From the NCBI RefSeq assembly GCF_000419585.1, contig NZ_ATTH01000001.1:518005-582004 (forward strand): a stretch of DNA of 64,000 nucleotides. The letters are read 5' to 3'. The position numbers and the translations under genes are program-made. This document shows positions 45,685 through 54,805 of the stretch, in pieces. Source of the stretch: Salisaeta longa DSM 21114 (GTDB lineage Bacteria; Bacteroidota; Rhodothermia; Rhodothermales; Salinibacteraceae). The notes below the pieces were generated by a model. That model saw only the letters and a program-made list of their open reading frames with translations. It was not told where the DNA came from and ran no database searches. Position 1 is the stretch's first letter; every line of letters begins with the position of its first letter.

Positions 45685-45873
45685 TTAGCAGCCCTGGGGA
45701 GCCTGGCACCACTGGTGAATTACAATTACGACACAGCACGCGGCGTTGGGTGAAATGCCGGAGCCTTGCGTCCGTCCTAACGCCTGTTTGGTCTCGATCA
45801 GATGATTAACCTTCGCGTCGGCAAAGGCGGACAGCATCCGGCGCTGCTTTCGTAAAATCGAGCTTTCAAGCAT
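45685..45873 (-). CDS. possible small cysteine-rich peptide (62 residues)
   Basis: The short frame upstream of the secreted CGPC gene reads in the same direction. It has a charged, helical-looking N-terminal part (LRKQRRMLSAFADAKVNHL), then a Gly-Ser-Gly, and a C-terminal segment with four cysteines (AACCVVIVIHQWCQAPQGC). A leader plus Cys-rich core would fit a secreted or modified peptide, but there is no GG leader motif, no modification enzyme nearby and no clear ribosome binding site. It could be a chance frame. The remainder of the gap to 46104 holds no other recognisable gene. Confidence 0.25.
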   Translation of the reverse strand: MLESSILRKQRRMLSAFADAKVNHLIETKQALGRTQGSGISPNAACCVVIVIHQWCQAPQGC

Positions 45874-46023
45874 TGCATAAAATAACAGATTCCTGCATCA
45901 TTCGCAATCCTGTGGCACGCGCTCCAAGGCAATTGCATCCACCGTTCCAATCTACCCCCCGCGGCCCGCGTTCGTATGTGAGGCGACGATGTCCCCGCGG
46001 CGCACATCAGATTAACGGAGTGC

Positions 46024-46031
46024 TATCTTTG
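46024..46031 (+). promoter_or_regulatory. Bacteroidota-type -7 promoter element TATCTTTG
   Basis: TATCTTTG matches the TAnnTTTG -7 consensus used by the Bacteroidota housekeeping sigma factor and lies about 80 bases before the alkaline phosphatase start. A matching TTTG-type -33 element is not evident, and no Pho box is recognised. Confidence 0.4.
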
Positions 46032-46104
46032 CCCGCGTATGCTGCGGCGGGGGAACTGATGAAAAAAAGGCCGCATTGCATCCCTCGCACTCCTCTGTCC
46101 ACAA

Positions 46105-47505
46105 ATGACTTGTGCTATGCTCCGTCGCCTGCTGCTCGTTGCTGCATTCCTCCTGCTGGGAAGCGCTCCCATGGCCCACGGCCAGACGTCCGATACGCCA
46201 AAAAAAGTGATCCTTCTCATTCCGGATGGCTTTGGGCCCGCCTCGCACACCATGGGGCGCGACATGCTGCGCGCGCTGCGAGGGCAGGAGATGACGGTGC
46301 TGGATAGCCTGCAGACGGGCTCGGTGCACACCTACTCCACCAGCCAGCGGATCACCGACTCGGCGGCGGGGGCCACAGCGTACGCCACGGGCGTCAAAAC
46401 GTACAACGGCGCCATTGCCGTAAACCCCAAGAAGCAACCGCTGGGGACGATTCTGGAGGCCGCCGAGGCCCGCGGCATGGCAACCGGGCTGGTGGCTACG
46501 AGCCGCATCACGCATGCCACCCCGGCTGCCTTCGCGGCGCACGTGCCCGACCGCGACCAGGAGAACGAGATCGCGGCGCAGATGCTCAAGCATAACATCG
46601 AGGTAGTGCTGGGCGGTGGGCGGCGGCACTTTCTCCCCACATCGGATGACGGGCGGCGCGCCGACGGCCGCAACCTGATCGAGGCGGCCACGGCCGACGG
46701 CTACCGGTATGCCGCGACGGCCAAGGAACTAGCCGCTATTGAGCAGCCGCCGGTGCTCGGACTCTTTGCCGCGAGCCACATGGCGTACGAGATTGATCGC
46801 GAAACGACCCAGCAGCCGTCCCTTGCGGAGATGGCGCGCACGGCGATCGATCTGGTGAAAGACGATCCCGAGGGCTACTTCCTCATGATTGAGGGGAGCC
46901 GGATCGACCACGCCGGGCATGCCAACGACGCCGCGGCCCACGCCGGCGATATCCTTGCGTTCTATGATGCCGTACAGGTGGCGCTCGACGCGGCCCGCGC
47001 GCAGGGCAACACGCTCGTCGTGGTGGTCTCGGATCATGCCACCGGCGGCCTGTCGCTGGCGCGCGAGGTGGACGGCGAAAGCGAATACCACTGGTATCCG
47101 AAGAAGCTCGCGCAGGTGCAGGCCTCGCACGGCGCGATGTATGCAGCCGCCAAAGAAGCCCGCGAACCGGCCAAGGTCGTGCAGAAAATGCTTGGCTTCA
47201 GCAACCTGACCGACGAGGAGCGCAAGCACATTGCTGAAGCAGCCACCATTGGAGATGTTTACACGTTTGGTGGTGTCATCACCGACATTGTGGGCCGCCG
47301 GGTGCGCACGGGCTGGACGACCCACGGCCACACGGCCCGCGACGTGAATTTGTACGCCTTCGGCCCGGGGCGCGCGCACTTCATCGGGCACCACGACAAC
47401 ACGTACGTCGGCGACACGCTCGCCCGGCTGATGGGCGTGAACCTGGACGCCCAAACCGCACAGCTGCGCAAGGATATGGCCTCCAAAGCGGCCGCTGGAA
47501 AATAG
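46105..47505 (+). CDS. phoA: alkaline phosphatase (PhoA family)
   Basis: A 466-residue secreted phosphomonoesterase. The signal peptide (MLRRLLLVAAFLLL, from 46105 or the in-frame ATG at 46117) is cleaved near AHG-Q. Metal and catalytic motifs are complete: IPDGFGP (Zn2/Mg Asp), RITDSAAGATAYATG with the nucleophilic Ser, EGSRIDHAGH (Mg/Zn ligands), VVSDHATGG and the late WTTHGHTA histidine. It releases phosphate from organic esters in the periplasm. Together with pstSCA-phoU five kilobases downstream it forms a phosphate-scavenging neighbourhood. Confidence 0.95.
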   Translation: MTCAMLRRLLLVAAFLLLGSAPMAHGQTSDTPKKVILLIPDGFGPASHTMGRDMLRALRGQEMTVLDSLQTGSVHTYSTSQRITDSAAGATAYATGVKTYNGAIAVNPKKQPLGTILEAAEARGMATGLVATSRITHATPAAFAAHVPDRDQENEIAAQMLKHNIEVVLGGGRRHFLPTSDDGRRADGRNLIEAATADGYRYAATAKELAAIEQPPVLGLFAASHMAYEIDRETTQQPSLAEMARTAIDLVKDDPEGYFLMIEGSRIDHAGHANDAAAHAGDILAFYDAVQVALDAARAQGNTLVVVVSDHATGGLSLAREVDGESEYHWYPKKLAQVQASHGAMYAAAKEAREPAKVVQKMLGFSNLTDEERKHIAEAATIGDVYTFGGVITDIVGRRVRTGWTTHGHTARDVNLYAFGPGRAHFIGHHDNTYVGDTLARLMGVNLDAQTAQLRKDMASKAAAGK

Positions 47506-47535
47506 CACGCGCCTGCATCCTGTGCTGCATACGCC

Positions 47536-47578
47536 GTACCGACACGGCGCGCATCGACACGGCGCGCCCTGTCGGTAC
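47536..47578. terminator. strong hairpin, probable bidirectional terminator
   Basis: GTACCGACA (47536-47544) pairs perfectly with TGTCGGTAC (47570-47578), with inner GGCGCGC/GCGCGCC arms extending the stem. It lies exactly between the convergent phoA and quinone oxidoreductase genes. Only a short TT follows, so termination efficiency is uncertain. Confidence 0.55.
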
Positions 47579-47610
47579 TTATGGTTGGGTGGATGAGACC
47601 GTGGGCCGGG

Positions 47611-48615
47611 CTATTCGGGGAAGCGCACCACCACTTTCCCCCGGCTCTCGCCGCTGTGCAGGTACTCCACGGCGTCCGGCACGGTCGCAAGGCCCTCAAA
47701 CACGGTTTCGTCGATGGCCACCTGCAGCGTCCCCGTCTGCTGACGCTTCATGAGGCGTTGCATGTGGTCGGCGAAGTGCTCGGCGAAGTGCGGCAGAAAG
47801 AACCCGTGGATGGCGGCCGACTTCTGGAGCAGTTGCGTGTAGATGCGGGGCGCCTGGACCGGGGACGGGCCGTCGCGGTACTCGCTCACGTAGCCGATGC
47901 TCAGCAGCCGCCCGTGGCGCGCCAGGGCCTGCACACAGGTGTCGAATAGCGTGCCGCCCACGCCTTCGTACACGAGGTCTACGCCGTCGGGGTATTCGTC
48001 GGAGAGCACCGTCGCCACATCTTCGGTTCGGTAGTTGATGGGGCGGTCGCAGCCCAGGTCGTCAAGCAGCGCGGCCTTCGCGTCGGTGCCGCAGGTGCCC
48101 ACTACGTGATTGCCCGCTTGCTTCGCCAGCTGCACAGCATACTGGCCGGTTCCGCCGGCGGCCGCGGTTACCAGCACCGTCTCGTCGGTCGAGAGCCCGC
48201 CCACCTCCTCCAGCGCGATGGAAGCCGTCAATCCGCTCACCATGATGCTGAGGGCTTCGGGCGAGGCCTCGGGGATGGGAACGGCCTGGCTCGCGCGCAC
48301 CACGTGATGCGTGCGGTAGCCGCCGCCCAGCGTATTGGTGGCCACGGCGTCGCCGGGCTGCAGGTGGCGGACCTTCGCCCCGGTTGCTTCCACGATGCCC
48401 ACCGCTTCGGCGCCCAGATCGATGGGCGGACGGACGCCCGGCGTGTAGCGGCCCGCGGTGATGTTGACGTCGGTCGCGTTGACGCCGGCGTATCGGTTGC
48501 GCACCAGCACGTCGTGCGGCCCCAGGTCGGGCAGCGGCTCCTCAACGCGCTCGGCAGCGGCGCGAAAGTCGGTGCTGAAGGAGGTGGCGACCCACTTCTC
48601 GTACGTATCGGCCAT
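47611..48615 (-). CDS. NADPH:quinone oxidoreductase-type medium-chain dehydrogenase
   Basis: The 334-residue MDR-superfamily protein starts at 48615 (MADTYEKWVATSF). It has the GroES-like N-domain (RNRYAGVNATDVNITAGRY, IDLGAEAVGIVEATG) and the Rossmann domain with AAAGGTGQYAVQLAK and the GVGGTLFD catalytic loop. The structural and catalytic zinc cysteines are absent, placing it with zinc-free quinone or 15-oxo-prostaglandin reductases (ZADH2/PTGR3-like). It likely reduces enones or quinones with NADPH; the substrate is unknown. Single gene. Confidence 0.88.
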   Translation of the reverse strand: MADTYEKWVATSFSTDFRAAAERVEEPLPDLGPHDVLVRNRYAGVNATDVNITAGRYTPGVRPPIDLGAEAVGIVEATGAKVRHLQPGDAVATNTLGGGYRTHHVVRASQAVPIPEASPEALSIMVSGLTASIALEEVGGLSTDETVLVTAAAGGTGQYAVQLAKQAGNHVVGTCGTDAKAALLDDLGCDRPINYRTEDVATVLSDEYPDGVDLVYEGVGGTLFDTCVQALARHGRLLSIGYVSEYRDGPSPVQAPRIYTQLLQKSAAIHGFFLPHFAEHFADHMQRLMKRQQTGTLQVAIDETVFEGLATVPDAVEYLHSGESRGKVVVRFPE

Positions 48616-48678
48616 AGGATGGAAACGGTAAGATGACACAATGGATGAACGATGCAACGCGTGGCGCGGCGGCGCGCG

Positions 48679-50415
48679 TTACGAGTCGTCCGTGAGCTGC
48701 TGGGCGCGCTTAACGGCGGCTTTGGCGTTAACGATGCTGCCCGTCACGGACAATTTCCCAAAAGAAACGGATGCCTTGCCCCCGGGGCGCGTGACCGACC
48801 GGCTGGCGTACGGCGTGGCCGTTTCCAGGATGATCTGTCGCACCTGTTGGGCGCTCAGCTCAGGGAAATACGCCATCAGCAGTGCGGCCACGCCCGAGAC
48901 GGTGGGCGCGGCCATGCTCGTGCCGCTGTTGCGCTTGTATTTGCCGCCCGGCACCGTTGAGTAGATGTCAACGCCCGGGGCAAACACGTCGACGCGCGTT
49001 GCGCTGTAGTTGCTAAAGTCGGCCGCCAACTGGCCGTTATTTTTCCAGGAGGAGGCGCCCACCTCAATCCACGTCGACGACTGCCCCCCGCCCGCGTAAT
49101 ACTTGGAGGGATAGTTGGCGGTGGAGTCGATGTTGGTACCGTCATTGCCGGCCGCATGCACCATCAGCACGTCGTGTTGGGTGGCATACTGCACGGCGCG
49201 GTCGACGACCTTCTTGTACGGCGAGTAGCTCTTGCCAAAGCTCATGTTGATGATGTCGGCGCCGTTGTTTACGGCATACCGGATGGCGTTGGCGACGTCT
49301 TTGTCGCGCTCGTCGCCGTTGGGCACCGCACGGATGGCCATGATGCGCACTGGAGCGATGCCGTTGATGCCTTCGTTGTTGTCGCGCTCGGCGCCAATGA
49401 TGCCGGCCACGTGGGTGCCGTGCTCGGCATCGGGGCCGGTCACGTCCGGATTGCCATAGTAGCGCTCGGTTTTGTCGGCATAGGTGTCGCCCACGCGCGG
49501 CCGCGGGTTGAAGTCGGGGTTGTAGCCGTACTTCAGTTGGTCGTGCAGGTACGTCACGTAGTCGTCGAGCTGCTTCGGCGATACGTTCTGATTGTACAGA
49601 AAGAGCAGCATCGCCTTGGCGCGCTGGGCTGCTTGCGACGACGGCTGTGCGCCCTCCACGGCGGCTTGCGAGAGCGAATCGAGGCCGGTGGTTTCTTTGA
49701 GCGTGGCCACCGCCCGCTGCGCGCGCTGGTTGACCTGCTGCATGCGGTTGTACTGCGTCTGCAGCTCGGACCGGCGTTTCTGGAAGGTGGCCTTAATCTC
49801 CTGGTAGCGCTGGTACGCCTGGCGCGCGCTATCGGCCACAGCGGCACTGTCAACCGAGGCAAAGCGTGCGTGCAGGCGGTCGTAGATGCGCGTCAGCTCG
49901 TAGGTGTCGTGGTTGACATTTTGGCCGTTGGGGCCACCGATGAAGTTCCACCCATGCACATCGTCGGCGTAGCCGTTCTTGTCATCGTCTGTGTCGTTGC
50001 CCGGCACCTCGTCGGAGTTCACCCACAGGTTGTCGTCCAGATCCACGTGTGCGGTGTCCACGCCCCCATCGATGACGGCCACGGTTACCGTTTGCTTCGG
50101 CGCCCGGTCGGCCAGTAGGGCGTAAGCGCCGGTGACGTTGAGGCCGGGATAGGGCGAGGTTTGCCCGCTTTGCAGGTGCCAGGCCTTGCCGGCCGTGTTG
50201 GGCACCAGCGCAGCGGGGGGCGGCGTTGCGGCGGAGTCGGGCGCGGATGGTGCCGTGGCGGCGGCAGGGGCCGTGGTGTCGGGCGCGGCGGCTGTGGGAG
50301 CCGTTGCGCCCGACGATGCGGCGGTTGTGGCGGGCGCGGTGGAGCGGGAGGCGGCACACCCGGTGAGGGTGAGGGCCAGGAGCAGGCCCATGGAAACGCG
50401 TATCGCTGACGTCAT
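48679..50415 (-). CDS. subtilisin-family lipoprotein protease
   Basis: A 578-residue S8 peptidase anchored as a lipoprotein: the start at 50415 (MTSAIRVSMGLLLALTL) ends in lipobox TGC, Cys ~20, followed by a ~50-residue Ala/Thr/Pro linker. The triad is Asp ~116 (VIDGGVDTAHVDL), His ~332 (AEHGTHVAGIIGA) and Ser ~500 (SGTSMAAPTVSG), with the oxyanion Asn in AAGNDGT. Between Asp and His is an inserted ~150-residue helical, coiled-coil-like segment (RYQEIKATFQKRR, RMQQVNQRAQRAV). No propeptide domain is obvious. It probably performs envelope proteolysis. No T9SS domain, unlike the other subtilase. Confidence 0.9.
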   Translation of the reverse strand: MTSAIRVSMGLLLALTLTGCAASRSTAPATTAASSGATAPTAAAPDTTAPAAATAPSAPDSAATPPPAALVPNTAGKAWHLQSGQTSPYPGLNVTGAYALLADRAPKQTVTVAVIDGGVDTAHVDLDDNLWVNSDEVPGNDTDDDKNGYADDVHGWNFIGGPNGQNVNHDTYELTRIYDRLHARFASVDSAAVADSARQAYQRYQEIKATFQKRRSELQTQYNRMQQVNQRAQRAVATLKETTGLDSLSQAAVEGAQPSSQAAQRAKAMLLFLYNQNVSPKQLDDYVTYLHDQLKYGYNPDFNPRPRVGDTYADKTERYYGNPDVTGPDAEHGTHVAGIIGAERDNNEGINGIAPVRIMAIRAVPNGDERDKDVANAIRYAVNNGADIINMSFGKSYSPYKKVVDRAVQYATQHDVLMVHAAGNDGTNIDSTANYPSKYYAGGGQSSTWIEVGASSWKNNGQLAADFSNYSATRVDVFAPGVDIYSTVPGGKYKRNSGTSMAAPTVSGVAALLMAYFPELSAQQVRQIILETATPYASRSVTRPGGKASVSFGKLSVTGSIVNAKAAVKRAQQLTDDS

Positions 50416-50524
50416 GGAGCGGAAGGCGCTATGAAACAAACCGTTGGAGCATCCGAACGATGACGGTTCGGTGATGTTGCTACCGGAGGTGCAGTGCCGG
50501 ATCGGCTGAGCCGTGCGCGTAGCG

Positions 50525-51574
50525 CTATCGGGTGCGGCGGATGGTGTATTGCGTGAGGCCGATGAGCGAGGCGCGCGCGTCGGACGGCGGCAGGTCGTCC
50601 AAACAGGCGCGGGCTTCGGCGGCGAGGGTTGTCATCTGCTGCCGGGCGTAGGCAATGCCGCCCTGCGTTTTCACAAATGCGGTGACTGCCCGCACATCGC
50701 TGCGATCCTTGTCGTCTTTCTTTACGATCTTGAGGATACGCTTGCGCTCGGCGCTCGGCGCTTCGCGAAGGGCGTAGATCAGGGGCAGCGTCATCTTTTT
50801 CTCCTGCAGGTCGATGCCCATGGGCTTGCCCGCCACGTCGGCCCCGGCATAATCGAACAAGTCGTCGCGGATCTGAAACGCACGGCCGAGCTTTTCCCCA
50901 AACACGCGCATCCGCTCAATGGCGGTGTCGTCGTCGGTGGTGCTCACGGCGCCGCTTTTGGTGCACGCCGCAATGAGCGAGGCCGTCTTGTCGCCAATGA
51001 TCTGAAAGTACGTCGCCTCGTCGATGTCGAGCAGGCGCGACTTCTCGATCTGCAGGAGCTCGCCCTCACTCATGCGGCGCACCGCGTCGGAGAGCGTATG
51101 CAAGATGTCGTAATCCTGATGGTCGAGCGACAGGAGCAGGCCCCGGCTCAGGAGAAAGTCGCCGAGCAGCACCGCCACCTTGTTCTTCCACAGGGCGTTC
51201 ACCGAAAACACGCCGCGCCGTTCGTCCGCTTCGTCCACCACGTCGTCATGTACGAGGGTGGCCGTGTGCAGCAGTTCGACGAGTGCCGCCGCGCGGAAAC
51301 TCGGCTCCCCCACTGGGCCAAACAGCTGCGCAGAGAGCAGGACAAGGAGCGGGCGAATCCGTTTGCCCTTCTGGCGCAGCACGTACTGCGTCACCTTATC
51401 CAACAGGAACTGATCGGCGCGCATGGCCTCGCGGAAGTAGGTGCGAAAGGCCGAAAGCTCGTCCGCTACGGGGGCCCGGATGGCCGCAAGGTCGGTGGGA
51501 ATGGGCGGCTCGGGCGGTGCATGCGCAGAACCGTCGACCGAAGGAGGCGGTGCGTCAGGCATTTTGATTTTCAT
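50525..51574 (-). CDS. polyprenyl diphosphate synthase (trans-isoprenyl, long chain)
   Basis: A 349-residue all-helical enzyme that elongates allylic diphosphates with IPP to make the quinone side chain. KGKRIRP binds IPP near residue 70; the first aspartate-rich motif is DDVVDEAD at ~110-117 and the second IRDDLFDYAG near 230; GDFLLSRGL lies between. An N-terminal ~40-residue Pro/Ala-rich extension is unusual. A second start lies four codons in (51562). Heptaprenyl or octaprenyl product is likely for menaquinone (inference). Confidence 0.9.
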   Translation of the reverse strand: MKIKMPDAPPPSVDGSAHAPPEPPIPTDLAAIRAPVADELSAFRTYFREAMRADQFLLDKVTQYVLRQKGKRIRPLLVLLSAQLFGPVGEPSFRAAALVELLHTATLVHDDVVDEADERRGVFSVNALWKNKVAVLLGDFLLSRGLLLSLDHQDYDILHTLSDAVRRMSEGELLQIEKSRLLDIDEATYFQIIGDKTASLIAACTKSGAVSTTDDDTAIERMRVFGEKLGRAFQIRDDLFDYAGADVAGKPMGIDLQEKKMTLPLIYALREAPSAERKRILKIVKKDDKDRSDVRAVTAFVKTQGGIAYARQQMTTLAAEARACLDDLPPSDARASLIGLTQYTIRRTR

Positions 51575-51711
51575 TTACCATTGAAAGGTTCGGCGCAATG
51601 CTACGCCGGTTCGGGAGAGATGTTTGAGGCCTGTACACCCGGCAGCAGAGCGTTGGTGCCGCCAAGCAGCAACGACAGCACACAAGGCGCGGGCCCCGCA
51701 TGTTACAATTT

Positions 51712-51717
51712 TATAAT
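51712..51717 (+). promoter_or_regulatory. possible -10 TATAAT upstream of pstS
   Basis: A perfect TATAAT lies in an A+T-rich patch (TTACAATTTTATAATACA) about 115 bases upstream of pstS. No matching -35 or Pho box was identified. Confidence 0.3.
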
Positions 51718-51832
51718 ACAGTGCGCATTCACTCTTAAAGCCGTGTTCGCACATCTGAACGGTCTGGCACGTATGCTTGGAGCATAGTGAATGTACACAC
51801 CCTCGGTTTTTATCCAACTGTTTCTCAAACGC

Positions 51833-52909
51833 ATGCATCTTTCGGTCTTTACGCGCTGGGCATTTGTTGCGGCGGCTCTTTTGCTTCTGGTGGGCTGCGG
51901 TAGCGATTCATCGCAGCGCACCGTTCGTGTCGATGGATCGAGCACGGTCTACCCGCTATCTGAGGCTGTTGCGGAGTCGTACATGACTGACAACCCGAAG
52001 GCCCGCGTGCTTGTGGGCGTGAGCGGCACAGGCGGCGGCTTCTCGAAGTTTGTGCGCGGCAGTACCGACATCAACAACGCCTCGCGGCCCATCACGCAGG
52101 TGGAAGATTCGCTCGCGCAGCAGAACAACATCTCGTACATCGAGCTGCCGGTGGCGTACGATGGATTGTCGCTCGTGGTGCATCCGAAGAACGATTGGGT
52201 GGAGTGCCTAACCGTTGCGGAGCTCCGCAAGATCTGGAAGCCGAACAGCACGGTGGAGCAGTGGAGCGACATCCGGCCAAGCTTTCCGGATCGCCCCATC
52301 AACCTGTACGGCGCAGGCACCGACTCGGGCACTTACGACTACTTCACGGCGGCCATTGTGGGCGAGGAAGGCGCAAGCCGCACCGACTTCACCGCTAGCG
52401 AAGACGACAACGTGCTTGTGCAAGGCGTAAACGGCGATCCGAACGCGCTAGGCTTTATGGGGCTGGCGTACTACGAGGAGAACAAGGACAAGCTGAAGCT
52501 GCTGGGCGTTGACGACAACAACCCCAACAACGGCCAGGGCTGCATCAAGCCGTCGTTCCAAACGGTGAACAACGGAACCTATCAGCCGCTGGCGCGCCCC
52601 GAGTTCATTTACGTGCGCGGGGAGGCCGCGCAAAGCGAGGCGGTGCAGAACTTCGTGAACTACTACCTGACGCATGCCGACACGCTCGCGAAACAAGTGG
52701 GCTACGTGCCGCTGAGCAGGGACGCGTACCAGATGGCGCAGCAGCGCTTCAAGCAGCGCGTAACAGGCACTATGTTCGCTGATGGCTCGGCCGTTGGCGT
52801 GCAGATGGAAGCATTGCTCCGTCAGGCCACGCAGCCGACGGCCACGGATACGACCGCTACCCAACCGGATACGACCGCTACCCAACCGGATACGACCGCT
52901 GCGCAGTAG
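51833..52909 (+). CDS. pstS: phosphate ABC transporter substrate-binding lipoprotein PstS
   Basis: The start at 51833 opens a lipoprotein signal (MHLSVFTRWAFVAAALLLL, lipobox VGC, Cys ~22); an in-frame ATG at 51791 would lengthen it. The PBP-like domain shows the phosphate-site strands VRVDGSSTVYPLSEA, GVSGTGGGFSKFVRG, DINNASRPI and GTDSGTYDYF. The product has 358 residues, including a C-terminal tail of heptad DTTATQP repeats that looks dispensable. It captures phosphate for PstC/PstA. Confidence 0.95.
   Translation: MHLSVFTRWAFVAAALLLLVGCGSDSSQRTVRVDGSSTVYPLSEAVAESYMTDNPKARVLVGVSGTGGGFSKFVRGSTDINNASRPITQVEDSLAQQNNISYIELPVAYDGLSLVVHPKNDWVECLTVAELRKIWKPNSTVEQWSDIRPSFPDRPINLYGAGTDSGTYDYFTAAIVGEEGASRTDFTASEDDNVLVQGVNGDPNALGFMGLAYYEENKDKLKLLGVDDNNPNNGQGCIKPSFQTVNNGTYQPLARPEFIYVRGEAAQSEAVQNFVNYYLTHADTLAKQVGYVPLSRDAYQMAQQRFKQRVTGTMFADGSAVGVQMEALLRQATQPTATDTTATQPDTTATQPDTTAAQ
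52846..52907 (+). repeat. 21-bp tandem repeat in pstS 3' end
   Basis: The unit GGATACGACCGCTACCCAACC starts at 52846, 52867 and 52888 (third copy altered at its end), encoding repeated DTTATQP. Such in-frame tandem repeats can change length by slippage without a frameshift. Confidence 0.85.
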
Positions 52910-52960
52910 CGGCTCCGCCGGATTCGATCCCCTGCCCTCCCGACCAACCGCCGCTGGGCC

Positions 52961-53893
52961 ATGTCCGATTCTCCCCCGTCGGAAGATCGCCTGTCGATCG
53001 ACTTTTCAGAGAACGTGTACGATGCGCCGCGTGAGCGGCTCATTGAGCGTGTGCTCGCCCTTAGCGCGTTGCTTACCATTGCAACGACGCTGGCCATTGC
53101 CGGCGTGCTCATCTGGCAGTCGATTGGGTTCTTTCAAGACGTTTCGCTGATTCGTTTCTTTACCGAAACGCAGTGGACGCCGCAGTTTGCGGAAAAGCAT
53201 TACGGCATCTGGCCGCTCCTCTCGGGCACCTTTCTCATTACGGCCATTGCGGCCATTGTGGCGCTCCCGATTGGTCTGGCCAGTGCCATCTTCATCGCCG
53301 ATTATGCGCCGCCGCGGCTGCGCACATGGCTCAAGCCCGGATTGGAGCTGCTAGCGGGCGTTCCTACGGTGGTGTATGGGTATTTTGCCCTCACCTTTGT
53401 GACGCCGCTGCTGCAAACGTTCATTCCGGGCCTGCAGGTGTATAACGCGCTCAGCGCGGGGCTGGTGGTTGGCATCATGATTATCCCCATGGTGGCTTCC
53501 CTTAGCGAAGACGCCTTGCAGGCGGTGCCCAAGGCGCTCGGTGCGGGTGGCTATGCCCTGGGAGCCACCAAGTTTGAGGTGATCACGCGGATCCGGGTGC
53601 CCGGGGCCCTAAGTGGGATCATAGCGAGCTTTATTTTGGCCATTAGCCGCGCGATTGGCGAGACGATGATTGTGACGCTCGCGGCCGGCGCGCGCCCGGT
53701 CCTGACGCTGGACCCCACCGGATCGGTGCAAACCATGACGGCCTTCATTGTGCAGGTCAGCCTCGGCGATACGCCCCAGGGCACCACCGAGTACAAGAGT
53801 CTCTTTGCAGTGGGGCTCATGCTGTTCATCATTACGCTCGGCATGAACCTGTTTGCCAACGCCATCATTCGCAAATTTCAGGAACGCTACTAA
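52961..53893 (+). CDS. pstC: phosphate ABC transporter permease PstC
   Basis: A 310-residue permease with six main helices and the EAA-type coupling loop ALGAGGYALGATKFEVITRIRVPGALSGI. The LLSGTFLITAIAAIVALPIGLASAIF and AGVPTVVYGYFALTF segments are typical of PstC. It starts 51 bases after pstS and is followed three bases later by pstA. Confidence 0.95.
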   Translation: MSDSPPSEDRLSIDFSENVYDAPRERLIERVLALSALLTIATTLAIAGVLIWQSIGFFQDVSLIRFFTETQWTPQFAEKHYGIWPLLSGTFLITAIAAIVALPIGLASAIFIADYAPPRLRTWLKPGLELLAGVPTVVYGYFALTFVTPLLQTFIPGLQVYNALSAGLVVGIMIIPMVASLSEDALQAVPKALGAGGYALGATKFEVITRIRVPGALSGIIASFILAISRAIGETMIVTLAAGARPVLTLDPTGSVQTMTAFIVQVSLGDTPQGTTEYKSLFAVGLMLFIITLGMNLFANAIIRKFQERY

Positions 53894-53896
53894 CCC

Positions 53897-54805
53897 ATGG
53901 CTGACTCGTCAACATCGACTACTTCGCGCGACGAGGCGTCGTTTGCCATCAACCTCCCGCAGCGCAGGCGGGTAGGCATGGTGCTGGCTGGGCTCTTCGG
54001 CATTGCCACGCTGTTCGGGATCCTTGTGCTCGTGACGCTCCTGGTAGACGTGGTGGTGAAGGGCACGCCGTGGCTCAATGCGGAGTTCCTCACCAACTTT
54101 CCCTCGCGCTTCCCTGAGGAGGCGGGGATTTACTCGGCCATCGTAGGCTCGTTGTGGGTCATGGGGCTTACGGCGCTCATCGCTGTGCCCATGGGCGTGG
54201 CGGCGGCGGTCTACCTGGAAGAGTATGCGACGTCCGGTTGGTTTTTGCGCATCGTGCAGGTGAATATTTCCAACCTGGCCGGCATTCCGTCCGTCATCTA
54301 TGGCATTTTGGGGCTCGCGCTCTTTGTGCGCCTCGTGGCGCTGGGCTCTAGCATCATGGCCGGGGCCCTTACCATGAGCCTGCTGATTTTGCCCATCATT
54401 GTGATCAGCACGCAGGAAGCGATTCGGGCGGTGCCGCAGGGGCTGCGGGAAAGTGCGTATGCGCTGGGCGCGACGCGCTGGCAGGTGATCTGGCATCATG
54501 TGCTGCCGGTCGCTGCGCCGGGCATCTTTACGGGGGTCATTTTGGCCGTAAGCCGGGCTGTGGGCGAAACCGCACCGCTTATTGTGGTGGGCGCCGCGAC
54601 GTATATTCCCTTTTTGCCGCAATCGGTGCTCGACCGCTTCACCGTGCTTCCCATCCAAATCTTTAACTGGACGAAGCGCCCGCAGGACGAATTTCAGTAC
54701 CTGGCGGCTGCGGGCATCATTGTGCTGATGGTCTTCCTGATGCTCACCAATCTGAGTGCTATTCTATTGCGCAACTACTTCGAAAAAAGCCTGAAGGGCA
54801 AGTAG
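53897..54805 (+). CDS. pstA: phosphate ABC transporter permease PstA
   Basis: A 302-residue permease partner of PstC. It has IYSAIVGSLWVMGLTALIAVPMGVAAAVYLEEYA, the NLAGIPSVIYGILGLALFV segment, and the coupling loop AVPQGLRESAYALGATRWQVIWHHVLPVAAPGI. It starts three bases after pstC. The expected next gene, the ATPase pstB, is not found: only 112 non-coding bases separate pstA from phoU. Confidence 0.95.
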   Translation: MADSSTSTTSRDEASFAINLPQRRRVGMVLAGLFGIATLFGILVLVTLLVDVVVKGTPWLNAEFLTNFPSRFPEEAGIYSAIVGSLWVMGLTALIAVPMGVAAAVYLEEYATSGWFLRIVQVNISNLAGIPSVIYGILGLALFVRLVALGSSIMAGALTMSLLILPIIVISTQEAIRAVPQGLRESAYALGATRWQVIWHHVLPVAAPGIFTGVILAVSRAVGETAPLIVVGAATYIPFLPQSVLDRFTVLPIQIFNWTKRPQDEFQYLAAAGIIVLMVFLMLTNLSAILLRNYFEKSLKGK

